Below, piece after piece: positions 1 through 9,998 of a stretch of DNA of 64,000 bases. Within the stretch, counting starts at the first letter, position 1. Every line of letters begins with the position of its first letter. The notes under the pieces are model-generated. The model did not search any database. It was not told the DNA's origin and saw nothing but the letters and a program-made list of their open reading frames with translations. The stretch comes from Paramyrothecium sp. XJ0827 (taxonomy: Eukaryota > Ascomycota > Sordariomycetes > Hypocreales > Stachybotryaceae), in the NCBI GenBank assembly GCA_020881915.1, contig JAJFPB010000008.1, positions 2,976,001-3,040,000 on the forward strand, written 5' to 3'. The position numbers and the translations under genes were made by a program.

Positions 1-1514
1 GAATTCGCCACATAGCGAACAATGGATGCATGCCATGATTGACGAAATCGACTCCTTAACGAGAAACGGCACCTTCATACCAGTCAACCTACCTCCAGGA
101 AAACATACTCTCCAAGGCAAATGGGTATATAAGCTCAAGCGAGGAAAGGATGGCGAGATTACCAGATTCAAAGCTCGCTTCGTTGTCAGAGGCTTCGAAC
201 AAAAGAGGGAATCGACTACCACGAGACGTTTGCCTCCGTGGTCAAGCCGATGAGCTATAAAATGATCTTCGCTATCGCTGCGGCCCTGGACCTTGAACTA
301 GAACAAATGGATGTCAAAACTGCCTTCCTTTACGGTGGTGTTAAAGAAGAAATCTACGTCACTCAGCCACAGGGCTTCGACGACAAATCAGGCAAAGTCT
401 TCCGACTGCGGAAGGCTCTCTACGGTCTTAAACAATCTCCCCGAATCTGGTACCAGACATTATCTGATTTTCTGGAAACCCTCGGCTTCAAACCACTCAA
501 CGCCGATGTTGGCGTTTTCATCCGTGGCACAACCTACATCGCCGTCTACGTGGATGATCTCCTAATCGCTGGTCCCGATAAGGAAGAAATCCGCCAAATC
601 AAAGCCGCCTTGAGCAAGAAATTCGAAATGACTGATCTTGGTCCGTGTCAGTACTATCTGGGAATGTCCGTCCGGAGAGACAGACGCAACAAGGCCATCT
701 TCCTCTCCCAACGAGCATATGTCGAGAAGGTCCTACGGGAATTTGACATGTGGGAGAGCAAGCCAGTCACAACTCCCTAAGCACGTCTAAATTCCAACCT
801 GTCCCAGACGAATACAAAGCGTCTGAAACGACGAAACTATGGTACGCAAAGGCAATTGGTTCACTTATGTATGCCATGCTTGGCACTCGCCCAGACATCG
901 CATTTGCCGTCTCTCTCTGCAGCCGATATCTGGGAAACCCAACCAACGAGCACGTCCAAGCCGTCAAGCGCATCATGAGGTACTTACGAGGAACGATCGA
1001 CTTGGAACTCGTTTTCAGCGGACCACTCAGACCGTTAGTTGGGTACACCGACTCAGACTGGGCTGGCGACCACGACACTAGACGGTCAACGGCTGGTTAT
1101 GTCTTCAATGTCGGTACAGGCGCCATCAGTTGGAGCTCCAAACGACAACCAACGGTCGCACTATCATCCTGCGAAGCGGAATACATGGGGCAAACACAAT
1201 GCACCAAAGAAGCGATCTGGCTACGAGGGTTGCTGCGCGAACTTCTGGCCCAATACAAACATGGAGACCTTCAAACAACTATCCTCTACGGGGACAATCA
1301 AGGGGCAATTGCAATGGCCAAGAATCCACAGTTCCACGCCAGGACTAAGCACATTGACCTTCAATGGCATTACGTTCGAGAACGAGTCTCGGATGGAGAC
1401 GTTGAGCTCCAATATGTCCCAACCGAGCAACAAATTGCAGATGGACTTACGAAACCCCTTCCAAAAGACCGTTTTATCGTGTTTCGCAACGCGCTGGGCC
1501 TCTCCAATCCATGA
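1..1514 (+). pseudogene. copia pol remnant: reverse transcriptase and RNase H, frameshifted
   Basis: Three consecutive frames are needed to follow the polyprotein. The first runs to about 205 and carries the WVYKLKR...KARFVVRGF segment. The second runs from about 205 to 775 and includes the catalytic YVDDL motif near 548. The third runs from about 775 to the stop at 1514 and includes the RNase H motif YTDSDWAGD near 1045, a C-terminal HIDLQWHYVRE segment and the terminal GLTKPL. The frame changes near 205 and 775 would stop translation, so this copy should not be autonomous. Clear similarity to copia pol is from motif recognition. It is open from base 2, so the window cuts into coding sequence. 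Confidence 0.9.
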
Positions 1515-2322
1515 TTCACTGTTGGTCACGCAAATATGGGTCATGAGAAAAGGTGGTGACCGGGAACACCTAGCCAACCGACACTCCCGGCGCCGAAAGT
1601 CTATTATATCAAATTCATACGGTCTTTTACCCTTTCCATCATGCCCCAAGTGGGAGAAAATGGGAGCCCAACAGTCTATCCCAATCATCGAGCCTCCAAG
1701 TGACCCACAAGTCCTCGGTTCGGAACCCTTCGGCTTCCTGCAACAAACCTACAACAGCTTCAGCTGTATCTGAGCGCTCATTACGTACATACCAGAGCCA
1801 TTTCATTCAGGAACGTACCACACAAGAGCCAATTGGAAAGAATCCCATGGCAAACGAACACGATCGAGATACAAAACTACAAAACTACTAACACAGCAAA
1901 CGCTGTTGGATTGGCTTCCTCAGCCTTAATAACCACAGTCCTACAAGACATGCAACGGAACCTGCTCAATCGGATCCGGCCAAAGAAATCAAAATACCTC
2001 GACGATCGTAGTCGAAAATACCAACAAATGACAATATTAATGTCCTCTATATTTATTTTGGAAAAATATAGACCTGCGATGAAGTGGGAGATCTGGGGTG
2101 TTAAGGCTCCAGTGATCGAAGAATCCAAGGCTTCATTCAAACATCAAACATCAAATAATCTGGAGGATCTGGGGTGCTAAGGCCCCAGTGACCGAGCAAT
2201 CCAACGCAGGTGTGGTAATAGAAGCTCTTTCCTGTTTTTCACCCACGAAGGTGTTTTTGAGGTTTTAATGAGGCCACACTCTGTTACGCAGAAACATCTC
2301 GCACCAATGGCTCGAGTGGGAG
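1515..2322 (+). other. non-coding interval between pol stop and 3' LTR
   Basis: About 800 bp with no convincing coding sequence, which is long for a copia 3' untranslated region. It contains a diverged direct repeat near 2087-2204. It may be element-internal or may hold a small nested insertion; I cannot tell which. Confidence 0.5.
2087..2204 (+). repeat. imperfect direct repeat inside the copia element
   Basis: Two copies of about 40 bases lie at 2087-2128 and 2162-2204. Both contain GATCTGGGGTG, then TAAGG, CCAGTGA and AATCCAA in the same order with a few substitutions. Their role is unknown. Confidence 0.75.
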
Positions 2323-2463
2323 TGTTGAGATCCGTTGTTTTTGACGGATCAATGGCTATTCCGATCCATTGGTGGCTGGGATGTGGATGTCTTGTCTATA
2401 GCTTCCGCTGGTTAGCGCTAGCCTTTCTTCTTCTTTAATCAATATAATATGCTCATTTCAACA
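2323..2463 (+). repeat. 3' LTR of the copia element (141 bp)
   Basis: It begins TGTTGA directly after the purine-rich tract GAGTGGGAG and ends TCAACA, so the ends form a perfect 6-bp inverted repeat with the standard TG...CA termini. At 141 bp it is short. The next base opens the NLR reading frame. Confidence 0.85.
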
Positions 2464-5400
2464 GTTATAGTGAAACAGGCTTTCTGTGTTGCCAACAAAC
2501 AATTTTCTCGTTACGGATCCATCGTCAATGTCATCGCCGGAGTTATCTTTCTGAGCACTCCACATCGTTACGGTGATAAATTAACGAGCTTGACGAGGTT
2601 CCGTGAAGTCTTGGAGGCAACAACGGGCCGAAGCTTAAAGGGCTCCAGCCTGAACGTCGAACAAGAAGGTGCCATCTTGAACGACCTTGCGGACAGATTC
2701 GAGGAGTTGTCTTTTCGTACTCCCATTTTGTCAGTCTACGAACTTCGAGAATCGAAAAGTGGCTCAACTGCATTGCGCGCAAAGTACCAACAGGTCTGTC
2801 GCGGCCAATAATGCATGTACAGATGCTGACAAGTCTCCACAGTTGGTCAATCGTGAGACCTGTTTAACGCATGCTCCAGTGGAAACAGTCATTGGCATAA
2901 ATCTCAATCATCACGACACTTGCTTGTTTACCAAGAGCATTGGAAGCGAAGGCTTACCGGAACTCACAAATTTTGTGCACAAAACATTGACAGACGCTAA
3001 GAATCTAGTGACGCTCCGCCTCGAAGACCGTGAGTCAGAGATGGCTACTGTAATGCTTCCATACCCGTGTTGATTGTCTCAGAGGAATACCAATACGCAA
3101 CGATGAGCGCATATTCGCCTACGATGAGTGAGATGCCTCTCAAAGGTAGACTTAGCGGTGGTTTCGACTTTTTGGCTCGTTCAGTTACTAAACCTTGGCA
3201 GTTGAGGGTGTTGGACTTACCGGTGAATGGCCATCTACACGTGCAACAGAATGGTTATCGGGCCGAGAAACAGAGGGCACGTCGCTTTCAAGCTTCGAGG
3301 TGGTGTATCCCTCAACGTCAGGTACTACTAACTCGCCCAGAAATCTTAACTTGCCTTGCGCTCTTCTCAACACATATGCTGAGAATGAAGATTTTTGTGG
3401 ACGGGAAGACATCATGGCGCGACTGAAAGCTGAGCTTATGCCTTCGAATAACGTTGTGACAGCCTCGGGGGCCGCATTACGACAGTTCGCTCTCTACGGC
3501 TTCGGGGGGATTGGAAAGACGGAGATCGCTCGCGAATTTGTGCGTCGTCATAAGAATTCATTCGACGCAGTATTTTGGGTCACAGCAGATGAGGTTGCGA
3601 AGCTTGATCAGCATTATCAGCAGATATCTTTGGCTCTTGGGCTCGAAGAACAATCGGATTGTAAGAGCCTGGTTGTGAGCAGAGAAATCGTGAAGGGCTG
3701 GCTCTCCAATCCTCTCAGGCATGTGTCAGGTCCAGACGAATTTGGGCAATCGGGACAAACCAGATCTGAGGCGAGCTGGTTGCTTGTCTTCGACAATGCA
3801 GATGATCCGATGATTTTGGCAGACTATTGGCCGCAAGGCAGCGGTTCAATTCTGATCACCAGTCGTGATCCTCTGGCTAAAAGCATGTTCACCAGGAGGT
3901 CACTGGGTCTGGACCTTGGACCACTCACATCACATGACAGCTTGACTCTTTTCAATCACCTAATTGCAGGCTATGGTGATTCGGAGTCGGACACGGCACA
4001 AACAATTTCTAACGCCCTTGGTGGAGTTCCTCTAGCAATTTCCCAAATGGCGGGTATCATCCGCCGCCAAGACCTTACCTTATCGGAGTTCCTAGAACTG
4101 TACGCAGATCACGAAGAGCATGCAAATCTCTACGAGACAAAGTTCGATACTAACTTGGTCACGTATCGTCATTCGCTTTCCACCGCCCTCGCGTTTGAAA
4201 AGTTGAAACCACATGCTCGGCAGCAGTTGCAGCTCATATCGTTTCTCGACCCCGACCTTGTTGGTGAAGATATACTCATGGCGGCGTTTTTAGAGATGCC
4301 TTCTGAAGGCACACACTTGAAGAAGAGTAATTACATTGACGCTCGAGCTGATCTACTACAATCCTACTCATTCACCGAGATAAGCAAAAGCAGCAAATCT
4401 CAGTGCACCGCACTGTACAAGATGTCGTATTAGCGGCAATGGATAACGCGGAAAAGAGGCTTATGTTTGATCACGTGGTCCGGATCTTGTGGTCAAATTG
4501 GCCTTCGGCCATGCCGAAGCCGTCAAGAGAGCCGGAGCTACCTCAGCCCAAGTCAAGTGGCGGCAGACTACATGTCGGGCGATGGCCTCTTTGCGCGGCA
4601 ATTTATCCCCATATACTCAAATTGCACCAACTCTGGCCAGCAATTGTAGATCCTTTCGAACCCATGAAATTACAATTTGCCAAGCTCTTGACTGAGGCTG
4701 CATGGTGAGTACGATATAGCCATGTGGTAACTCTACTGCATATCCATGTGCTGACTTCGCCAGGTACCAAAAGGAATGCGGGCGGACTAAGGACTTTGAT
4801 GGATTCTTTGAGACGGCGCTCACGATCTGTGAGCCTTCAACGCATGCAGATCGGGATGCGTTACTTGCAGATATCTATTTTTGCTTGGGTGCCATTGCCA
4901 TGGATGCAAGCGACTTTGAGAAAAGTCGTATCTACAAGGAACAGTCTTTAGATCTTGTTACAAAGATCTGCAACGACTTGGGTGTCGCTGACGAAAGGCT
5001 GTATCTCGCCTTAGCTGAGCGAGGAATCTCCCGCATACAGGATAAGCGGTATCAAGAAGGCGAGGTCGACCTGAGGGAAGCACTCAGAATCCGCAAGGCT
5101 CTCGGCAATTACATTCCCCGATCAGGCGAGGCGAATTTAAGTTGGGCTCTTCTAGCACAAGGCAAGCTTGAAGAATGTAGCACGCTCCTCCTAGAGAGTT
5201 TAGCGGGTCGAGAGAAGGCCCTCGGTAAGAATGACAGGGAGTCAGTTCGGACGGGGTTGATTCTCTATGCTCTTGGCAATCTTTGCACCGCACAAGGCAA
5301 GTGGGCAAAGGGTTTTGAGTATCACGAAAGGGCGTGGTGTCATATGCTTGCGACTGTGGGTGAGAGAGACTTCTACACTGCGAATGTAACCCACAAGATT

Positions 5401-5739
5401 GCCCAGCATTTTCATCGTCTGGGTCGGAGTGAGACGGCAATGTGGGTGTTTTCCTTTTAAAATATTGAAGCTTCCACCGCTAATATGAGTTCGTTTAGTG
5501 CTATGCTCAATGGCGCACTGGAGGTGTGGTCAGTTGACCCGAGCGCACATAAGAACGAGATTGCGCGAACTACCTTCTTCAAGGGCAAGGTTCTTGAGGC
5601 GATTGGTAAGACACAAAAAGCGACCATTGCGCTTAGAGTTGCTTGCAGATTGAGGAAAGAGATCACGAAAGAGGACCGAGATGCTCAAAGTCTAACGACC
5701 GACGATTTTGATGAGATAGTAGCTTTTTGGGCGCGCTAA
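2464..5739 (+). pseudogene. NLR-like STAND protein (alpha/beta hydrolase - NB-ARC - TPR), 5' end cut off by copia
   Basis: Fungal NLRs of this architecture are thought to sense non-self and trigger incompatibility or defence. The reading frame resumes at the first base after the LTR inside the hydrolase core (VIVKQAFCVAN, then IFLSTPHRYG). Introns fit at about 2794-2842, 3030-3082, 3146-3201, 4704-4763 and near 5440-5490. NB-ARC motifs follow: P-loop YGFGGIGKTEIA near 3500, Walker B LLVFDNADD near 3785, the ILITSRD motif near 3850 and GGVPLAI near 4020. A TPR-rich tail occupies about 4764-5739. A one-base frame change near 4365 separates NB-ARC from the conserved segment SVHRTVQDV. The N-terminal exons, including the expected GHSxGG nucleophile elbow, must lie left of the transposon, outside the window. 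I judge the gene non-functional as it stands. Confidence 0.88.
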
Positions 5740-6015
5740 TGGAAGAAATTCCTCTTTTTTCTCCTATGGAGATGATACATGTTGTTGGTCGAGATTGTGA
5801 GACTGCTAGATATCGCAAAAAGGAGAACAAGCACAATAAAGAAAACGCGAATTCAGATCAGGGGATGATGTCTGGTCAAGATTGTTGTATTCAGCAATAC
5901 TATTGTTGATCTTGGCCTTGTATAGGCCGGTTCTGACTGCGGCCTAACAGTTTCGATATTACTATTTCGGACACTTGTAAGGGGGCCACCATATTTCATT
6001 ATCTGAGAATTGGAT

Positions 6016-6483
6016 TCATGTTGACTCTTTCGCCATTCTCAAGAGAACATCCTTGTCGCAGAACTCAATGACCTTTTTGATCTTTGTGCCATCATCGGCG
6101 AAGTACAAAGTCCATGCTCCCTCGGCCGTGTAGGTCTCGCCAGCATCGGTCTTGATAGTCGAGATGGTCGTAAATGCCGCCCGAAGGGCCACGGTGTCGA
6201 TGACCAGGTTGGAAAGGATGCTCTCGTGGAACTTCAAGACCTTGAGATCCTTGGCAAAAGCGGCTTCGATGCCCGCATTGTTGAAGAAAAAGTCGGTTGG
6301 AAAACCAAACGCTTCGGGCACGCATGCCGGAAGAAGGTGGCGGGTGCAATCTGACGTAGATTCACGGTTGATGATGGATGGGTCCTTTTGGGCGGAGCCA
6401 TCTTCGTACGTGGCCATGAATGCCTCAATTGTGGCCGCAATGCGCTCTCGGAGGACATTGGAAGAAGTCGATGATGAAGACAT
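6016..6483 (-). CDS. NTF2/SnoaL-like small protein (155 aa)
   Basis: Single-exon gene of 155 residues. The ATG at 6483 opens a polar N-terminus (MSSSSTSSNVL). The helix RIAATIEAFMATYEDG, the central HLLPACVPEAFGF segment and the late YTAEGAWTLYFADDGTKI strand pattern fit the cone-shaped NTF2/SnoaL fold found in fungal isomerases, cyclases and ligand-binding proteins. No signal peptide is visible, so a cytosolic role is likely. The exact reaction cannot be read from sequence. The neighbour on the right is a bZIP/DUF3425 regulator on the other strand, with about 620 bp of shared upstream DNA. A decayed member of the same broad fold occurs near 56518. Confidence 0.75.
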   Translation of the reverse strand: MSSSSTSSNVLRERIAATIEAFMATYEDGSAQKDPSIINRESTSDCTRHLLPACVPEAFGFPTDFFFNNAGIEAAFAKDLKVLKFHESILSNLVIDTVALRAAFTTISTIKTDAGETYTAEGAWTLYFADDGTKIKKVIEFCDKDVLLRMAKEST

Positions 6484-7107
6484 GATAAGATTGCTTTTGC
6501 AAGTTGCTTTGGAAATGGAATTTAATAACCAATTGCCGAGGGTATCTGGTGGAGTGGGTTGTTGGGTTGGATGGATACAACTTCCTGCTGAATGACTTTA
6601 CCATAACTTGACCTTTATAGCCAGTTGCTGTGATTTTGCGACGGCTTTTGCAATAACTTTGTCACACCCATACTCGCAAATACCCTCCGGGGTTTACTTC
6701 AACCGTCGGCATTTGCTATGATAGTCTGCGGAACTCCGCACAAGCTTATGCTTGAAGTCCACCTGTATAGCAATGAGTGACGCGTCAAGGAAACCTCAGT
6801 GCATTCAAAACTTTGTTATGCATCATGGCCCATGACTCGGGCGATGACATTTTTGCCTTTTTCGGAATGGCGTGTCTCCTCGGGCCTGCAAAGGGTCGGT
6901 GCTAATCTTCAAGTGGTGTGGCTTAGTGGCTTCAACCATGATTGGACTGTTCACGCTTCATTCGATGACATTTTCACCTCATCAAGCCTAGCATAATATG
7001 AGGGGAAGGGACTCTTGTCTCGCAGCTTTGGTCATTCACTCCCCAGGATTACGCCATTGCTGCGCACAATTGCAGTAAAGCAATTTCGAGTGCTACAGAA
7101 GCTGCGA
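6484..7107. other. divergent intergenic region, no gene seen
   Basis: This region separates the NTF2-like gene (minus) from the bZIP/DUF3425 gene (plus), so it should hold both promoters. I see no convincing coding sequence or RNA gene here. Confidence 0.6.
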
Positions 7108-8164
7108 ATGGATCTTCCAGAGGACCCATACTCGTCGTTGCGCCTTGAGACGCGAGCGAGGAGCGATAGTCAGAACCAGCAGGGCAAAGCCGGCAGCGAC
7201 AAGCAGCATAGGAAGATCCAAAATCGGAAGAACCAGAGGGCACGTCGTGAGTTCGCCCTTCTGCTGCCTCTCGCCCTCCCAAGCTCACTAGTTCCTAGGA
7301 CTGCGGCTTCGGGAGCAGGACCCCAACTATGTACCAAAGGCCCGGTCTTTCGGGATTCATCGCTTGCGACTAGATGAATTTGACGATGTACCTCCATCGG
7401 ATGCCTCGGCGCGGGCAACAGCATTGCCGAATGTTGCTCGAGAGCTGGCGCGCTGCGAGCCGCACCAGGACCAGACATGTTCCAACACCCTGCCATTCTT
7501 CTTCCCCCTCTCAACCGATCACCTCCTGCATCTCATCCAGTACAATGTCTTTCGCGCCTTTGTAACAAATAAAAACACCCTCAAACACCTTCTTACCGGT
7601 TGGACGCAGGCGTGTACCCCTGCCGACCCGAGCACGTGCCCCGTCAGCGGTTCTTACTCTGATCACACGAGCGTATACCCTATAAACCCAAATATCCCAA
7701 CGTCCCTCGCGCCTACATTTCTCCAACAGACCCGCATGCACTCCGTCTGGATTTCCTTCTTCCCGTTTCCACGCATGCGCGACAACCTCATACAACGTGA
7801 GGGCACCTTCGACCACTGGGAGCTGCTGAAGGACCTCATTGGTGAACTGATGAGCATGACGCCCACACTACCACGCCAGGATGGGTCTGTTACTTTCACC
7901 GTCTCCAGTCCTCGGTCTTCGCATCAGTCGCCTCCCGTGGCTGCAGCCGACGACGACGAGATCACTGCGGGCCGCAGGGGATTAATAGTATGGGGTGAGC
8001 CACACAACATGCGCAATTGGGAGGCCACCCCCGGGTTTCTCGCGAAGTGGTCCTGGGTGGTAGATGGATGTATTGATGATGTCATTGAGTCTAGTAACTT
8101 ATGGAGGGCGAGGAGAGGAGAGGAATTACTCCGTTCCCGTGGCAGCAGGATACTGGCAAGTTGA
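7108..8164 (+). CDS. bZIP-like transcription factor with DUF3425 domain (334 aa)
   Basis: Two exons, 7108-7246 and 7299-8164, joined by a 52-bp GTGAGT...CTAG intron that keeps the frame and gives 334 residues. Exon 1 ends with a basic region (RKIQNRKNQRARR), the DNA-contacting part of a bZIP, and the leucine-zipper side is short. Exon 2 carries the VPKARSFGIHRLRLDEF motif. A long C-terminal helical domain follows (DHLLHLIQYNVFRAFVTNK, then FFPFPRMRDNLI and PHNMRNWEATPGFLAKW), typical of the fungal DUF3425 family. It is probably a nuclear regulator with unknown targets. Its stop lies 61 bp from the stop of the converging dehydrogenase. Confidence 0.85.
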
Positions 8165-8225
8165 GACGAAAAATGTATGTATATTTTGATAACCAGAACC
8201 GCAACCTGTTTCTCCGCACATGAAC

Positions 8226-9224
8226 CTACTCCTCCGCTGGCAACCCGACAATCTCGAGTGAATCTCTCCAGAGCCTTGCAGCTTTCTCAATGTCGTAGGC
8301 CCAGGGAGCATATCCATTCGCCGTGAACTTGTCGTCGCCCTCCGTGTACGGCTTCGCCACGTCGCAGTCAACTAGATACTTGCCACCTTGGTGCTCCCAC
8401 GCCTTGCCGACAGCGGCCAGCACTGAAGTTGCCGCGCCCTGTTCGGGGCTCTTCATGATTGGGTACAAGTACTCCTTGCCCTTGAAGGCATCCGGGGCCA
8501 TGTGCCGCGTCAGGCCTGTAGCGACAATGCCGGGGTGGACACTAGTTGCATGCAGGTGGCGCGAGCCGAAGCGGCGCTCAATCTCGTTGGCGAAGTAGAT
8601 GTTTGCTGTTTTAGACTGGCCGTAGGCTACGGCCGGGTCGTACTTGCTCTTTTGAAAGTCATAGTCGTTCGAGTCCTTGACGCCATGGACATTATGTGCC
8701 GTTGAAGATAGACTTACTACACGAGATGGCAGGTCTAGGGACGCGTTGGCTAGAAGAGCTGGCTCGAGAAGCTTGTAGAAAAGAAAATGCGAAAGGTGGT
8801 TTGTCCCAAATTGAAGCTCATGGCCGTCGGCGGTATGGCGAAGGTCGGGGATCGACATTATACCAGCGTTATTCACGAGAAGGTGAATGGAAGATGTCTT
8901 AGCGAGGATGGCACTAGTGGCCGAGCGAACCGATGCGAAAGACGTCTGATCCATCTCGATAATATGCATACGAGCAGGGTCAATAATGTCTGCAAGAGCA
9001 GTCTCGGCTTTGGCGACGTCCCTGGCCGTCAGGAAGAGCGTGGCACCGGTAGCGGCCAGGGCTCGGGCCGTCTCGATTCCAATTCCAGAAGAAGTACCGG
9101 TGACGATGACTGCCTGGCCAGTGAGTTTGCCCTCGGCAGCCTCATCCTTGATGATCTGAAGAGCCGTTGGGCGCGCGTCACCAGGGCCGTTCGGCTTTGC
9201 GTGGGCTTCAGTGTAGCGAGACAT
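8226..9224 (-). CDS. short-chain dehydrogenase/reductase (332 aa)
   Basis: Classical SDR, probably NADP-dependent, acting on an unknown alcohol or ketone. The Rossmann glycine motif is VTGTSSGIG, the structural motif is LLVNNAG, and the catalytic pair is in YGQSKTANIYF (Tyr and Lys). The sequence resembles the retinol-dehydrogenase/WW-domain oxidoreductase branch often annotated in fungi. I start at the ATG at 9224 (MSRYTEAHAKPNG). The frame is open for 24 codons upstream, but that stretch looks like leader. No signal peptide or membrane segment is evident. Confidence 0.92.
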   Translation of the reverse strand: MSRYTEAHAKPNGPGDARPTALQIIKDEAAEGKLTGQAVIVTGTSSGIGIETARALAATGATLFLTARDVAKAETALADIIDPARMHIIEMDQTSFASVRSATSAILAKTSSIHLLVNNAGIMSIPDLRHTADGHELQFGTNHLSHFLFYKLLEPALLANASLDLPSRVVSLSSTAHNVHGVKDSNDYDFQKSKYDPAVAYGQSKTANIYFANEIERRFGSRHLHATSVHPGIVATGLTRHMAPDAFKGKEYLYPIMKSPEQGAATSVLAAVGKAWEHQGGKYLVDCDVAKPYTEGDDKFTANGYAPWAYDIEKAARLWRDSLEIVGLPAEE

Positions 9225-9998
9225 GGTTGGGATGGTATTTGAAGTGCTGGGTTGTTCAAATTTTGTTGTCTGACGGAAGAAGAGATGAAGACACAAGAAA
9301 ATTGCAGTGATGGGAATACAAAGAGCAAAGCTGAGGATGGTGATGGACTTTTATGGCGTGCCTTGGACCAAGAAGTTGTTGGTCGCGGCTTTAAGCCACT
9401 CGGTCTCCTTCTGCGCCGAGCATGCAGAGTCGAACCCGATCACTTACAAATGCAACTTGGCATTGATGTGAGCTAACTCGAGCATGTCTGGAATTTTGGA
9501 CGATCGGCGGAAGCTGCGTTTTGCGAACCCGTCAACTCACTTCGCCCACTTTGCCTAGCCTGATGCCTCAATGACATTTTTGCCATTTTCGGCCTAGTCC
9601 ATGCGGAGCTCCTGGACTATCACGATGACGGGCAATTAATCCTCACATGTGCACTTCTAGACTGCGTCGCGGAATTAGCATTTCATCTAGACTAATGCCG
9701 AAAGATGAGAAACTGCGTACACTGATTTGTAAGTCCCTGATTTGTCCAAGCCATGCTGGGGTCAACCATGGTATAATCGCCTTCGACGACGTCCGGCGGG
9801 ATGCCATGGTGATGTCGGTCCAGTCATTTGCACGGCAGAATATTCGTCCTCGAGCAATTTGGACTTTAAATGATCTTATGCCGAGGCTCAGAAGTGCCAG
9901 TCGGGATGACTATAAATGAAGTGGCTTCATCCCAACTTTCTCGTCGGACATTCTGCAACAGTACGAACCTAACCTCCATTCTACTATAACTCAGAAAC
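9225..9998. other. divergent promoter region
   Basis: Intergenic DNA between the dehydrogenase (minus) and the amidohydrolase (plus). Apart from the TATA-like site at 9911 I see no gene. Confidence 0.6.
9911..9917 (+). promoter_or_regulatory. TATA box of the amidohydrolase gene
   Basis: TATAAAT lies 82 bp before the ATG at 9999, a typical distance for a fungal core promoter. Confidence 0.55.

Larger units (their letters stand above)
1..2463 (+). mobile_element. Ty1/copia LTR retrotransposon, 3' portion
   Basis: The left end lies outside the window. What is visible runs from the end of integrase or start of reverse transcriptase through RNase H, then about 0.8 kb without coding, a purine-rich tract (GAGTGGGAG) and a 3' LTR. 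The reverse transcriptase to RNase H order is that of copia elements, with integrase expected upstream. The element is degenerate, with at least two frameshifts in pol. Its right border abuts NLR coding sequence at 2464, so the element sits inside that gene. The expected 5-bp target duplication would be GTTAT at 2464-2468; the matching left copy is outside the window. Confidence 0.9.

Noticed and set aside
6152..6595. 147-codon plus-strand frame over the NTF2-like gene
   Set aside because: Shadow of the minus-strand gene, whose fold motifs are recognisable.
9405..9465. tRNA-like GTTCGAC motif on the minus strand
   Set aside because: The bases around the putative T-loop do not form a 5-bp stem, and there is no acceptor or D-arm at the right spacing.
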